Shown here piece after piece: positions 1-10,376 of a stretch of DNA of 64,000 nucleotides; position 1 is the stretch's first letter; every line of letters begins with the position of its first letter. This DNA comes from Persicaria tinctoria (taxonomy: Eukaryota; Streptophyta; Magnoliopsida; Caryophyllales; Polygonaceae), in assembly GCA_037127255.1 (NCBI GenBank), contig JBANSL010000009.1, positions 23,400,475-23,464,474 of the forward strand. The letters run 5' to 3'. The position numbers were made by a program, and so were the translations under genes. The notes beneath the pieces are model-generated. The model was not told the origin of the DNA, searched no databases, and worked only from the letters and a program-made list of their open reading frames with translations.

Positions 1-2317
1 GTACTCTGATTTTACTCGGCTGAAGTGGAAGTCCTAAGTACTTAACTGGAAACTCCCCCATCTCAAAACCCAGGTGGTTAATAATATCACTAGCAACATC
101 ATCTTTCACACCAGCTAGATAAATAGTGCTCTTCTCGTTGTTAGCACGAAGGCCCGACATAGCAAAGAACCTGTCCAAACAATCTTTGATGATACCAATA
201 GATCGAATATCAGCACGACAGAAAATCAAAAGGTCGTCCGCAAAGGCCAGGTGAACCAACTTAAGCACACCACATTTCGGGTGGTATCTGAACTGGCTAC
301 TCTCAGCTGCTTGTTGTAGCATCCTGCTCAGCATCTCCATACAAAGAACAAACAAGTAGGGAGAGAGCGGGTCGCCCTGTCGGAGACCACGTTTCCCTTT
401 GAAAAATCCTTCCGGTTCGCCATTAATCAGTACCGAATAAGAAGAGGATGACACACACTCCATAATGAGGTTTACAAGCTGGTTCGGGAAATTTAGATGA
501 ATCAAAGTCGCACGAATGAAGTCCCATTCAAGGTAATCATATGCTTTCTGTAAGTCGACCTTGATGGTACAACGAGCAGAACCCCTTGCCGTACCGTAGC
601 CATTTATTATCTCAAGTGCAACTGCGCTGTTGTGAGCTAAAGATCTGCCCGGAATAAATGCACCTTGGCAATCTGAAATAACAGCAGCAAGGTCCCCTTT
701 AATTCTGTTCGCAATGATTTTAGTAATCACCTTCATGACCGTGTAGCAACACGAAATTGGTCTCAGCTGAGTAACCAAAGAGGGGTTCGAGACCTTTGGT
801 ATAAGTGATATGAAAGTTGTGTTCAGCTGCTTAAGTACTCGGCCATGTCTAAATACTTCTCGAACAACTTCGCATGTATCCGTACCTACCATACTCCAGG
901 CATCCTTAAAAAACTTGTTCCCAAAACCATCCGGACCCGGAGATTTGTTTATTCCAACAGACCACATACTCTTCTGAATCTCATCATAGGTCGGCAAGGT
1001 CACCATCTCAGCATGCCTGTTGCTGTCGACAATAGGCCCACTGACCCCAGAAAACGGAAGAAGATCGGTCTGTTGCGTAGAAAGGAGCTCTGTGAAAAAC
1101 TGCAGCACATGACGCTTGATATCAGCCTCATCATCCATCAGCTTTCCTCTATCATCATTCATAATCAGTATTGCATTTCTAGCAGATCTTTCTTTTAGAT
1201 TTCTATAGAACATTGACGAAGTTTCTTCGCCCATTGTCAACCAGTGCAATTTTGCTTGCTGCGCTGTTAAGCTAACAATACGGTATAAGCTTTTCCTTAA
1301 ATCTGTCTCAGCTTGTATTAATTGCAATCCTAGAGCGTGATTACTCCTTTCAGTTCTAACTCTGATTTGAAGCTCATGAAGAATGCCCTTCTGGATTTTG
1401 ATCTGAGTCTGGAGCTCGGGGAAACGGGCTTTGTTCCAAGGCTTCAGCACATCCTTAACAGATTTGAGCTTCTGCACGAGTTTATATTGTCTGGATCCGA
1501 CCACATCTTGGCACCATGCTGCACTGATCAGAGCAGGAAACTCGGCCTCATTGCCCCAGAAATTCTTGTAACGAAAAGGATATCTTCTTCTTTTATTCCT
1601 ATCAAACAGAGTAGCCACAGCTGGAGAATGATCAGACAATCCCGGAGTGTCAAAATAAGCTCTAGAGTCTGTGTACTGTTCCATCCACAGGTCGTTGACA
1701 AGGATTCTATCTAACTTTCTCTCAATTCTTTCATCTCCCATCTTACGATTACTCCATGTCAAGTCAGCACCAGAGAACGGGAGATCAAACAGCCCACAGT
1801 CGTCAAGGACAGACAGCAACTCTCCAAATTCATCTCTATGTGCTTTGACAGCAGGCCATTTCTCATCTATACTTAGCGTACAATTAAGGTCCCCTAGCAC
1901 AACCCATGGCAAAGCCATGTTACCAGCAAAACCTCTCAAATCCTCCCAAAGAGGTTCTCTATCCACCTTCAGATTATGAGCATAAACAAAAGTCGTTGCA
2001 AACTTGTATTTCTGATCTTTAGTATTCACTAGACAATGAATGTACTGCTCGTGAACCTTTTCAATTGAGACTTCATACATATTAGGATTCCAAGTAACCC
2101 AGATACGACCCTTCACTGTCGGGCTGCCATTAATACAACATTTCCATCCCTGCATAAGCCTGCTTTTGACATCCTCAAAATTGCAATACTTCAATTTGGT
2201 TTCCACTAAACCAAACATCCCTATATCATGATCAAAGCAATACCTAGTTATAAAACTAGTTTTAATCGGGTCCTTAATCCCGACTATGTTCCATGCTGCT
2301 ACTCTTAACTTATCCAT
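1..2317 (-). CDS. LINE ORF2 (endonuclease-reverse transcriptase), C-terminus outside window
   Basis: Open from the ATG at 2317 to the left edge, about 772 codons; the codon phase at position 1 agrees with the start. It encodes the enzyme that nicks target DNA and copies LINE RNA onto it. Endonuclease motifs: WNIVGIKDP at the N-terminus, GDLNCT in the middle, and SDHSPA near residue 228. RT motifs: SPGPDGFG near 462, RPISCC, GAFIPGRS, KVDLQKAYDYL, RGLRQGDPLSP near 647, and the catalytic FADD near 690. The start is fixed by an 8-nt overlap with the ORF1 stop that recurs in four other copies. No frameshift or stop was seen, so this copy may have been active recently. The zf-RVT end is off the window. 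Confidence 0.88.
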   Translation of the reverse strand, partial: MDKLRVAAWNIVGIKDPIKTSFITRYCFDHDIGMFGLVETKLKYCNFEDVKSRLMQGWKCCINGSPTVKGRIWVTWNPNMYEVSIEKVHEQYIHCLVNTKDQKYKFATTFVYAHNLKVDREPLWEDLRGFAGNMALPWVVLGDLNCTLSIDEKWPAVKAHRDEFGELLSVLDDCGLFDLPFSGADLTWSNRKMGDERIERKLDRILVNDLWMEQYTDSRAYFDTPGLSDHSPAVATLFDRNKRRRYPFRYKNFWGNEAEFPALISAAWCQDVVGSRQYKLVQKLKSVKDVLKPWNKARFPELQTQIKIQKGILHELQIRVRTERSNHALGLQLIQAETDLRKSLYRIVSLTAQQAKLHWLTMGEETSSMFYRNLKERSARNAILIMNDDRGKLMDDEADIKRHVLQFFTELLSTQQTDLLPFSGVSGPIVDSNRHAEMVTLPTYDEIQKSMWSVGINKSPGPDGFGNKFFKDAWSMVGTDTCEVVREVFRHGRVLKQLNTTFISLIPKVSNPSLVTQLRPISCCYTVMKVITKIIANRIKGDLAAVISDCQGAFIPGRSLAHNSAVALEIINGYGTARGSARCTIKVDLQKAYDYLEWDFIRATLIHLNFPNQLVNLIMECVSSSSYSVLINGEPEGFFKGKRGLRQGDPLSPYLFVLCMEMLSRMLQQAAESSQFRYHPKCGVLKLVHLAFADDLLIFCRADIRSIGIIKDCLDRFFAMSGLRANNEKSTIYLAGVKDDVASDIINHLGFEMGEFPVKYLGLPLQPSKIRV

Positions 2318-2347
2318 GAACCGGTTTATCGTGAGTGCTACTCTCAC
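2310..2347 (-). promoter_or_regulatory. ORF1/ORF2 coupling site: hairpin, 13-nt spacer, ATGGATAA overlap (L1-1)
   Basis: On the minus strand the element reads GTGAG-AGTAGCA-CTCAC (2347-2331), a 5-bp stem with a 7-nt loop. A 13-nt spacer follows, then ATGGATAA (2317-2310), where ORF2 starts at ATG and ORF1 stops at TAA. The same layout occurs at 8211-8248, 26757-26794, 39745-39782 and 46718-46755. It fits translation of ORF2 by termination and reinitiation after ORF1, which is known for other LINEs. The role of the hairpin is inference. Confidence 0.6.
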
Positions 2348-3923
2348 CGTTCGATTGATCAGATCCAGAGCCAACAGTACCATTTGATTCAGAGAGCACA
2401 GCAAAACTGGAGCTCAATACAATTGTACCCATCTCATTCTGATCCTGGAGCGTTCCGAACTGAACAGGCGATTTAGCAGATTTCTTTTTATTCACATCTG
2501 ACCAGCCCCTCTCTACACTTCCATTACATTCAACGTCTCTTTCTGTTTCTCTCATAAGATCAGCTTGAGCTGGAGAATGGGGTCCCTCAATCCCCGACTG
2601 ACATTGCCCAGCAGTACCAGGACCAGCATCCCCATTTATAATCACTCCTGAACTGTTGCTAACACCAGCCCCGGACTGATCTGTTTGTAGCACCAGAGGA
2701 TTAGTTGCAGCATTTGGAATCAAAATTCCACCAGTTTGCGCCAAAACCTGAACAGAACCTGCAACATTCGGAATCAAAGAATCATTTTTAGGCCTCCAGA
2801 CCATCCTACCTCTATGCTGTGATTGGCTTCGCAAGGGACGACTAATCCTATCCACCTACTTCACAGTAGCACCCCTGGACAAAGGACAGCTGCTAACAAC
2901 ATGCCCAAACTGCATACAGTCGGAACATCTTGCCGGTAACCACTCAAAAATGACTTGTTGATTGAATTTCGACCCATCCAGATTCTCAATTTCAATAGAT
3001 TTCAGACCTGCTTCCTCAACAGATACTTCTACAAGAAGTCTAGCATACGACAATCTCTCACCTGAAGCAGTGCGTTCATCAATGCACACAGGGGTTCCAA
3101 TAGCACAACCGAGTCTACTCAAATTAGTATTTGTAAATAGGTAAGGTTCAAGATCCGGAAGACAGACCCAACAAGGGATTTTATCAAACGAGCTCCAATC
3201 AATCCGCATTCCCGGGATCCATCTCTTCAGGACGAGCGGCTTTGAGCCCTGGACATGCCAGGGACAATGGCTCAGGACCCATTCCAAATCCTCCTCCGAT
3301 CGAAATCTGAAGATAAAAACTCCATTGCTTTTTTGAAAAACCTGCGGTGGATCAATACTCCATTCAACCTCAGTGAATTCTTGCACAGCCACATACGGGG
3401 CCTGTCCCCCAGCAATCACCCCAATGAGAGTAGCATCCCACAGACGACGAGATTCTAGCACATCCTCAGGTCTCAATTTCAATTTCCCTTTCTGAACATC
3501 CTCAAACACAGATAACTTCTCAGCAGAACTGATGTTGCGATTGTTCCTGAGCGAGACAGAATCAGTAGGCATAACAAATTTCTGCTTCGGCTCGAAGCTT
3601 CTCTTGAATGCTTTAAGAAAATCTAGGGTTTCTGCCTTATCACTCTTCTGCGAGCAGCTACCCGGATCCGCCATTAGGTTACCATCCTCAGTGGTAACCG
3701 CCTTCGAGTTTCCTTTAGCTTTTAGATCCGCTCCTCCTGGCGCAGAGCTTTGGCCAGAACCTGTCGAACCATGGCCACCAACAAACCCGTTAGGCGGACC
3801 AACCCCCGTGAATCTCCGAGGTTGGGTGAGAGCGCCGCCACGACCAACATAACTACCTTTCCTTCCCATCCTGAGCACCCCGCCGTGACGGCCACCGTGA
3901 GGGTGAAACCGGTGACGGAGCAC
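2310..3923 (-). pseudogene. LINE ORF1 (DUF4283 / CCHC nucleic-acid-binding protein) with one in-frame stop
   Basis: About 537 codons, interrupted by a single TAG at 2856-2858; the same frame continues to a TAA at 2310. The first 355 residues hold a Gly/Arg-rich N-terminus, a DUF4283-like domain (about 150-260, with the WDATLIGVI, FRFRSEEDLEWVL and PWHVQG blocks), and a CCHC knuckle with C333, C336, H341 and C346. The tail after the stop is Ser/Asn-rich. ORF1 proteins of this family are expected to bind LINE RNA. The likely start is the second Met (MGRKGS, about 3869), because L1-6 begins MGKKGS at the same place; the upstream ATG at 3923 is in the same frame. Confidence 0.85.
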
Positions 3924-4013
3924 GAACTCCTACCTGGACGTTGTACGGTCAATCGCCTGAAGAATCGCCTAAGAAAAGAGAGCTTTTTTTTTATACCTTT
4001 CACACATTTGTTT

Positions 4014-4504
4014 GAAAATTTGTTAGTTACTTAAAAACATTTGTTAGTTACTTATATGATTTTTCCTCAAAACACACTATTATAGTATTCTAATAAGAAT
4101 TTAGTGTTTAATATAAGGTTTTATTGAACATTTGTTAGTTTCTCACATGAGTTTTCCTCAAAACATATTCTTATTTTATTCTAACAACAATTTCTTTGTT
4201 AATATAAGGTTTTATTAAAAATTTGTTAGTTACTTATATGATTTTTTCTCAAAACATACTCTTATAGTATTCTAATATGAATTTAGTAGTTAATATGAGG
4301 TTTTATTGAAAATATGTTAGTTACTTACATCAGTTTTCCTCAAAACATATTGTTATTGTATTCTAACAACAATTTATCAGTTGATACAAGGTTTTATTAA
4401 ACATTTGTTAGTTATTTATATGATTTTTCCTCAAAGCATACTCTTATAGTATTCTAATAAGAATTTAGTAGTTAATATAAGGTTTTATTGAACATTTGTT
4501 AGTT
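4014..4504 (+). repeat. Satellite block, 91-bp monomers alternating A-B-A-B-A
   Basis: Monomers begin at 4050, 4141, 4232, 4323 and 4414, exactly 91 bp apart, and the block ends at the L1-2 3' junction at 4505 (4414+91). Type A carries TATATGATTTTTCC and TAATAAGAATTTAG. Type B carries ACATSAGTTTTCC and TAACAACAATTT. The left margin overlaps the L1-1 5' junction, where TTTGTTAGTT is repeated. No coding content. Confidence 0.92.
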
Positions 4505-4587
4505 CTGAACCGGTAAATATATAGATGTGGTCTGAAGTAGTAAATATATAGATGTGGTGGTTGAACCAAGAAATAAAAAAAAAAAGA

Positions 4588-4611
4588 GTAAAACCATACA
4601 AGGGGTTCTAC
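4588..4611 (-). other. 3' UTR hairpin of L1-2
   Basis: Plus-strand GTAAAACC (4588-4595) faces GGTTCTAC (4604-4611): an 8-bp stem with one mismatch and a short loop. Equivalent hairpins are at 13878-13903, 22305-22330, 23261-23284, 34929-34952, 35417-35440, 36180-36203, 42141-42164 and 43140-43164, with different but mostly compensating stem bases. A 3' UTR hairpin of this kind could be the RT recognition structure on LINE RNA. Confidence 0.6.
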
Positions 4612-4810
4612 CCGTAAAATCAAAAAGAGAAACTAGGATCCCAAGCAACAAAATGGGGTCCTAGAGCCATCAATGCCTACGATGTACCCAAAAACAAAAA
4701 TACCCAAACTCTCAAAAAACAAATCTCTACTGTATCACCAACTTTCATGATCTCTCTAACCCCATCTAAATCTCTCTACCCCTGCTATACCAATCATCCA
4801 CACACTGGGA

Positions 4811-7800
4811 CTATCTATTCCCCCTACTACCCCACGTATCTACAATCCGCTTGCATTTCCATTTAGCGGATATTCTACTACGACAATGGCCAATAATTTC
4901 TGAGGCGATAACGGAAGGAGCAAAAGCTTCCTCCTTGAATATCACTCCATTCCTCGCTTTCCATGTAAAGTAGATGAGCGCTTGAAACACAAGGAGTTTG
5001 GCCTGAAACATTTGTGTCTTCCGAACACAATCTGGCTCACTTGCAAACCATGCCAGACAATCGTCCATGGTGGCAAACCTGCGACCTATACCGACCCAGT
5101 CAAACACGGTCTCCTGCACTTTTCTGATTTCCGAACAACCAAACCACAGATGGTTTTCTGTTTCCTCTTCCCTTCGGCATAGGATACAATCAGCTGCTTC
5201 CAAACCTCTCCAATGTTTAATCTACTGGCTCGTGTGCAGCCGTTTCTGAGCAGCCAACCATACAATAAAAGACCATCGGTTGCATTGAAGACGACCCCAG
5301 AGCATACCTCCCCAATCCACCTCTTCAGTCTTAGTACGTAGGAGCTGGTAAAACTTAGCACATGAGAGTTTACCATTCGGAAGGCAGAATTGCTGTAATC
5401 TCAGATCGAGAGCTCCATCAGCCCCCATAGCATCCTTGAGTTCATCTCAGACGTCTAGCAGATTGCGCCACACCCAAGAATCATGAGTTTTAATTCTTAT
5501 CTCCCAAATATCCTCATTCCCAATGTGATTATGTCGGCACCATCTGACCCATATGCTGGGTTTGTTCTGCACCAAATCTCCCAACAGTTTCGCAAGGATA
5601 GACTTATTCCAGGCCAACAATTCATGAATGTCTAATCCCCCTTCTTTAAACGGTTTAGAGACCAGATTCCAAGCCACAAGATGCTTCTTCCCATCAGCTG
5701 TGCCATTCCATAAGAAGCGCTTGCACATCCCTTCAATAATGGCTATAACCCCCTTCGGAAGAAGCAACACCTGGCTCCAGAAGTTATGGACTCCAGCAAA
5801 AACCGATTTCAGCAGTTGTAATGGGCCAGCATATGAAAGTTTCCTTGTTGTCCAAGACGAGATGAGCTTCCCAACTTTCTCATATAGCTGGGTATATTCT
5901 TGAACTTTAATCTTACGTGGATGAAGAGGTAAGCCAAGATACCGGACAGGAAAGTCACCTAAGACAAAACCGAGATGCTCCACAATCTCTCTAGAAGTTT
6001 CAGCATTCACACCAGCGATGAATATTGTGCTCTTCTCATTGTTGGCTCTCAGGCCAGACATCCCAAAAAACTTATCCAGGCAGCTCTTAATAATACGGAT
6101 AGATTGAATATCGGCTTTGCAAAAAATCAGTAGATCGTCTACGAAGGCAAGATGAACAATTTTCCCACTTTTACACTTTGGATGGAATGAGAAACAAGGA
6201 TCATCAGCGGCTTGTTGGAGCATTCGGCTCAACATTTCCATACATAACACAAAGATGTAAGGCGACAGCGGATCTCCCTGACGGAGACCCCTTCTCCCTT
6301 GAAAGAAACCTTCTGGCTCACCATTAATCAAAACCGAAAACGAAGGTGTAGAAATGCACTCCATAATCAGATCCACCAGTTTATCAGGAAAGTTCAGGCA
6401 AACCAGAGTAGCGCGGATGAAATCCCAGCTTAGATAGTCATAGGCTTTCTGAAGATCAACCTTAATAGTGCATCTTGGGGACCCCCTTTTGGTTCCATAC
6501 CCATTTACAATCTCAAGCGCCACTGCACTATTATGTGCCAAGGAACGGCCCGGGATGAATGCCCCTTGACAATCAGAAATGATATCCGACAGATCTCCTT
6601 TGAGTCGATTCGCAATAATCTTGGTGATTACCTTCATTACCGTGTTGCAACAAGATATTGGTCTCAGCTGAGTGACCAAATTAGGATTCGAAACCTTGGG
6701 GATTAGAGATATGAAAGTGCAATTCAGCTGCTTTAACACCCTTCCATTTCTGAAGACTTCTCGAATTGCTTCACATGTATCTTTCCCAACAATACTCCAA
6801 GCATCTTTAAAGAATTTGCTTCCAAAACCATCCGGACCCGGTGATTTGTTTATGCCAACAGACCACATGATTTTTCGAATCTCATCATAGCTAGGAAGCA
6901 AGCACAGATCCTCATGTCTGTTACTGTCAAGACTCGGTCCAGCCATTCCATGAAACGGGAGAAGATCAGTGTGTTCAGTAGCCAATAACTCAGTGAAGAA
7001 TCCCAGGACATGAGCTTTTATAACAGGCTCCTCATCCATAATTCTGCCACGCTCGTCAGTCATCATCAAAATAGCATTTCTAGCAGATCTCTCTTTCAGA
7101 TTTCTGTAGAACATCGAGGATGTTTCCTCGCCCATTGTCAACCAGTGTAGCTTGGCCTGTTGGGTTGTCAAACTCACCATACGGCTTATGCTTTTTCTCA
7201 ACTCATTCTCTGCCTTAACAAGCTGATCAGCGAGACCAAGGTTGCTCCTTTCCGTTCTCGCTCTAAGCTGCAGCTCGTGGAGGATACCCTTCTGAAGCTT
7301 GATCTGGGTTTGTAGTTCAGGGAAGTGTGCTTTATCCCAAGGCTTTAATGCATCTTTCACCCTCCTCAGTTTCTGGACCAATTTGTATTGTCTCGATCCA
7401 ACAAATTCCTGGCACCAAGCAGCAGTAACCAGCGACTGAAACTCAGCCTCTTTACCCCAGAAGTTTTTTTACCTGAATGGATATCTTCTTCTAATATTTC
7501 GATCAAAAATCGTAGCCACCCCTGGAGAATGATCAGAGATACCGGGGGTATCGAAAAAAGCTCTAGATTCAGTGAACTGTTCCATCCATAGATCATTAAC
7601 AAGGATTCTATCCAGCTTTCTCTCAATCCTTTCATCCCCCATTTTTTTGTTACTCCATGTCATATGCGCTCCAGTGAATTGAAGATCAGATAAGCCACAG
7701 TCTTCAAGAGCTGCTGTCAGTTCACCAAACTCATCCCTGTGTGCCTTAACAACTGGCCATTTCTCTTCAATACTGAGTGTACAATTCAGGTCGCCTAGAA

Positions 7801-8218
7801 CAATCCAAGGGATTTCCATATTAGCAGCAATCTCTCTCAAATCAGTCTAGAGAGGTTCTCTATCCACTTTCAGATTATGTGCATAGATAAAGGTAGCAGC
7901 AAAATAATATTTTTTATCCTTAGAGCTCACAGTGCAATGTATATATTGTTCTTGTACCCTTTCAATATTAACCTCATACATACAAGGATTCCAAGTAACC
8001 CATATTCGGCCCTTAACATGGGTACTCCCATTAACACAACACAACCAATCTTTCATCAGTCTTCTCCTTACATCCTCAAAATTGCTATGAACCAGCTTCA
8101 TTTCTAACAGACCAATCAAACCAATGTCGTGATCAAAACAGTAACTAGTTATAGAACTAGTCTTAATCGGGTCTTTAATCCCGAATATATTCCAAGCTGC
8201 TAATTTCAATCTATCCAT
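4811..8218 (-). pseudogene. L1-2 ORF2 (endonuclease-RT-zf-RVT), degraded
   Basis: The ATG at 8218 starts MDRLKLAAWNIFGIKDP. Lesions seen, in coding order: a Trp-to-stop change after VDREPL near 7847; a frameshift in a T-run near 7466; a stop at 5447 after NLLDV; and a stop near 5222 (Lys codon to TAG). The duplicate copy at about 21040 keeps the Lys codon, so the last change followed the duplication. The longest open piece (5447-7381, 644 aa) holds the RT fingers and palm, with RGLRQGDPLSP and an FVDD active site instead of the FADD of other copies. The C-terminal zinc motif CILCRREEETENHLWFGC is at about 5130-5185. Confidence 0.85.
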
Positions 8219-8248
8219 AAAAACCCTTCTTGTGAGTGCTACCCTCAC
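8211..8248 (-). promoter_or_regulatory. ORF1/ORF2 coupling site (L1-2)
   Basis: Stem-loop GTGAG-7 nt-CTCAC at 8232-8248, a 13-nt spacer, then ATGGATAG at 8218-8211. ORF2 starts at ATG and ORF1 ends at TAG. Stem, loop length, spacer and overlap match the other four copies. Confidence 0.6.
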
Positions 8249-9298
8249 CACAGATCTGATCAGAACTTGAGCACATACTTTCAGCAACCCAAGAGTCAGA
8301 AGATGCATGCTCGTCCTGAAGGGCATCAAAGCTAGAACTCAAAACTATCACATCCTTGTGCATTTGACAGCATTTACCCGGACTGGTGATTTTTGCAGAT
8401 TTCTTCTTGTGCACATCAGACCACCCGTTCTCTGAGGAGTCTGCATAGCTCTTCCTCTGATCATCCTTGTTAGTCAATCTGTTACCATCAGCCCCCTCAT
8501 CAGAGCTACAAATCTCCTTATTTCCAGCCTTCTCAGAAGTATTAGCCATACCCTTATCACTGACATTATCAACAAGCTGGACCGGACCACAGTTATCTCT
8601 CAGATTAGATTCCGAAATCCCCGCAGCATCTCCAGATCCTGAGTTTTCTTTTGCCTGAGGATCAGCTGTAAGATTGGGCCCTTAAGAACATAGAGGCCCT
8701 GTCGATTTAGGCCTCCATTCCCATTTCCCCTTATTCATGTATGACTGCAAGAACTGCTGATTCTGTCGATAAACATCTTGCTGAACACGAGCCGAACCCT
8801 TAGAGATCCTGCTATCTGTATGCCCAAATTGTTTACATAGATTGCAAATGGAAGGGAGCCATTCAAAGACCACTTTTTTATTATACTTCGAGCCATCCAG
8901 ATTTTCTATGTCAACAAATTCCAAACCAGCTTCCTCGACATACACCTCTACCAGGAGTCTGGCATACGAGATCCTATCCCCTGATGCCGTTCTCTCATCG
9001 ATACACACAGGAGACCCAATAGCACATCCCAATCTGCTCAGATTAGTGTTGGTGAACAGATAGGGTTCCAGGTCCGGGAGGCAAACCCAACAGGGAATTT
9101 TGTTAAAAGAGCTCCAATCTATGCGCATACCTGGTTCCCATTTCTTCAAAATCAGCGGCCTGGTGCCCTGAACGTGCCAAGGACCATGACTGAGCACCCA
9201 TTCCAAATCCTCTGTAGAATGAAATCGAAACACATACACACCATTATTTTTCTGAAGGATCTTAGGCTGCTCAATACTCCATTCCGTCTCAGCAAACT
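8211..9298 (-). pseudogene. L1-2 ORF1, C-terminal part
   Basis: Reads in one frame from the insertion point at 9298 to the stop at 8211 (TAG inside the ATGGATAG overlap), with an in-frame TAA at 8682. It contains the second half of the DUF4283-like domain (RFHSTEDLEWVL, PWHVQGTRP) and a damaged knuckle, CNLCKQFGHTDSRI, in which the fourth zinc ligand Cys is replaced. The first half of the protein lies at 13095-13635 beyond the LTR insertion. Confidence 0.83.
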
Positions 9299-10376
9299 TG
9301 ATGCGGGACCATCCAAGCCATCATCAAAGACACCTCCGGAAACACCTATGATTCGAGATTATGAGGATGATGTCCTTCTCAAGAGGAAGAAGAAGGCTCC
9401 ACCATGGGAAGAAGTCCCAAGGTGCAAGCTTGGATTAAATGACGTTTTGGTTCGTTCATAGTCATTTGACAGCTTTTCGACGTCTCTGTAAAATGGGTCG
9501 TACGGATTCAATATTTACCGGATTGAGGCGTAACATACCTTGTTGGAACGAGGACGAAGAGATCTACAACTTTGCTGTTGAAGGTGTTTCCAGATTCGAC
9601 CTCGAGATTGGACGAAAATGCACATCTTTGCAAGCTGTCACTGTTTTGACGGGATTTTAATTAAGTCTTGAACATTATGTTTATTTCCTATTTTTAGTAT
9701 TTCTTTTACTTAAGTTATTTTAGGAAACTTTAAGGTTATTTTTATTATTTCCATTAGATGTTAGTTTTATCTTATTCTATCATCTAACTCGGCCCAACAG
9801 CCCTGCGTGGCCTATATATTCCGAGTTCTCCTATTGTAATTCAAAAAGAACATTATGAATAGAATTTAGATCTCTCAAATTGTGTGAAACACATGGAGTG
9901 TCTTGTTGATCCAACTAGAGCTGTGCTCGTTGATCATCGATTGGTATCTATCTAGCTTGGTTTGCTTTGCCGTTCATCAACTTCGCAAGACTTGGTGAAT
10001 CTAGTATCCACAAGCCCCCTTCTGGTGCTTCAAGTTGTCCGCTTGATTGTGTCGGATTGTAGAGGCGGGTTATATAGTCATTGGTATTGGTTCCTACCCT
10101 CTGAGGAGGCCTGGGGTCTTTATCTTGTTCTATATAGATCGACTCAGTCCTTATCGGTCGTGTCTTTATTCAATTTCGAGTCTTTATCTATCTTTATCGA
10201 GTCTTTGTCATTCTTGTTTAGTGTCGACATCAAGAATCCTTGTTCTTGATCGTTCTTGCTGCGTCTTTATTGTTTCTTGGCTGTTCTTGATTGATCTTGA
10301 TCGAGTTCTTGCTTTTCTTGTTCAAGTTCTTGCTTGTTGTCGAAGATCGGACCAACCCACGGCTAACCCCGTATCA
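9299..10376 (+). repeat. Gypsy LTR, plus orientation (left arm)
   Basis: 1078 bp, starting TGATGCGGGACC and ending ACCCCGTATCA. A PBS-like TGGCATCAGAGCT, close to the usual initiator tRNA-Met PBS TGGTATCAGAGC, follows two bases later. The first 150 bp are coding-like (LKRKKKAPPWE), as in the other LTRs of this family, where the upstream ORF ends inside the LTR. Small ORFs within it recur in every LTR copy and are not genes. Confidence 0.92.

Larger units (their letters stand above)
1..4000 (-). mobile_element. L1-1: LINE (L1-type non-LTR retrotransposon), 3' end beyond left edge
   Basis: Minus-strand LINE with ORF1 (DUF4283-like domain plus CCHC knuckle) overlapping ORF2 (apurinic-like endonuclease, reverse transcriptase). 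The 3' part lies outside the window. The 5' end is a short leader of under 100 bp, which merges at about 3975-4030 into satellite with repeated TTTGTTAGTT motifs. It is one of the best preserved copies here: ORF2 has no stop in the visible part and ORF1 has one in-frame stop. Its 5' half was copied to 14779-15535. The exact 5' base is uncertain by about 30 bp. Confidence 0.9.
4505..9298 (-). mobile_element. L1-2: LINE, 3' portion (split by LTR element at 9299)
   Basis: The 3' terminus at 4505 abuts satellite at a monomer boundary, without poly(A). The last 27 bp are tandemly repeated with variation (4505-4531 and 4532-4558). A 3' UTR of about 300 bp precedes ORF2. The element is interrupted in ORF1 by a 3.8-kb gypsy derivative (9299-13089, TSD AAACT) and resumes at 13095. 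Without the insert it is about 5.4 kb. Its 3' end was duplicated to 16024-21082. Confidence 0.92.

Noticed and set aside
3722..4034. Overlapping ORFs of about 94 aa on both strands, repeated at 15238-15553
   Set aside because: Out-of-frame and antisense readings of the LINE ORF1 N-terminus; the duplicate appears because the block is duplicated.
4014..4504. CRISPR-like array
   Set aside because: Contiguous 91-bp tandem monomers without unique spacers, in a plant retrotransposon context.
5627..5903. Plus-strand ORFs within LINE ORF2 copies (also near 23593-24245, 36566-37060 and 47505-47741)
   Set aside because: Antisense shadows; they shift with the lesions of the coding strand and have no family features.
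9962..10249. ORF starting MLCRSSTSQD, repeated at 12139, 16661, 19910 and with variants at 59737 and 62584
   Set aside because: It recurs because it lies in the LTR. The reading frame is altered between copies and lies in the presumed U3/R region, so it is not a gene.
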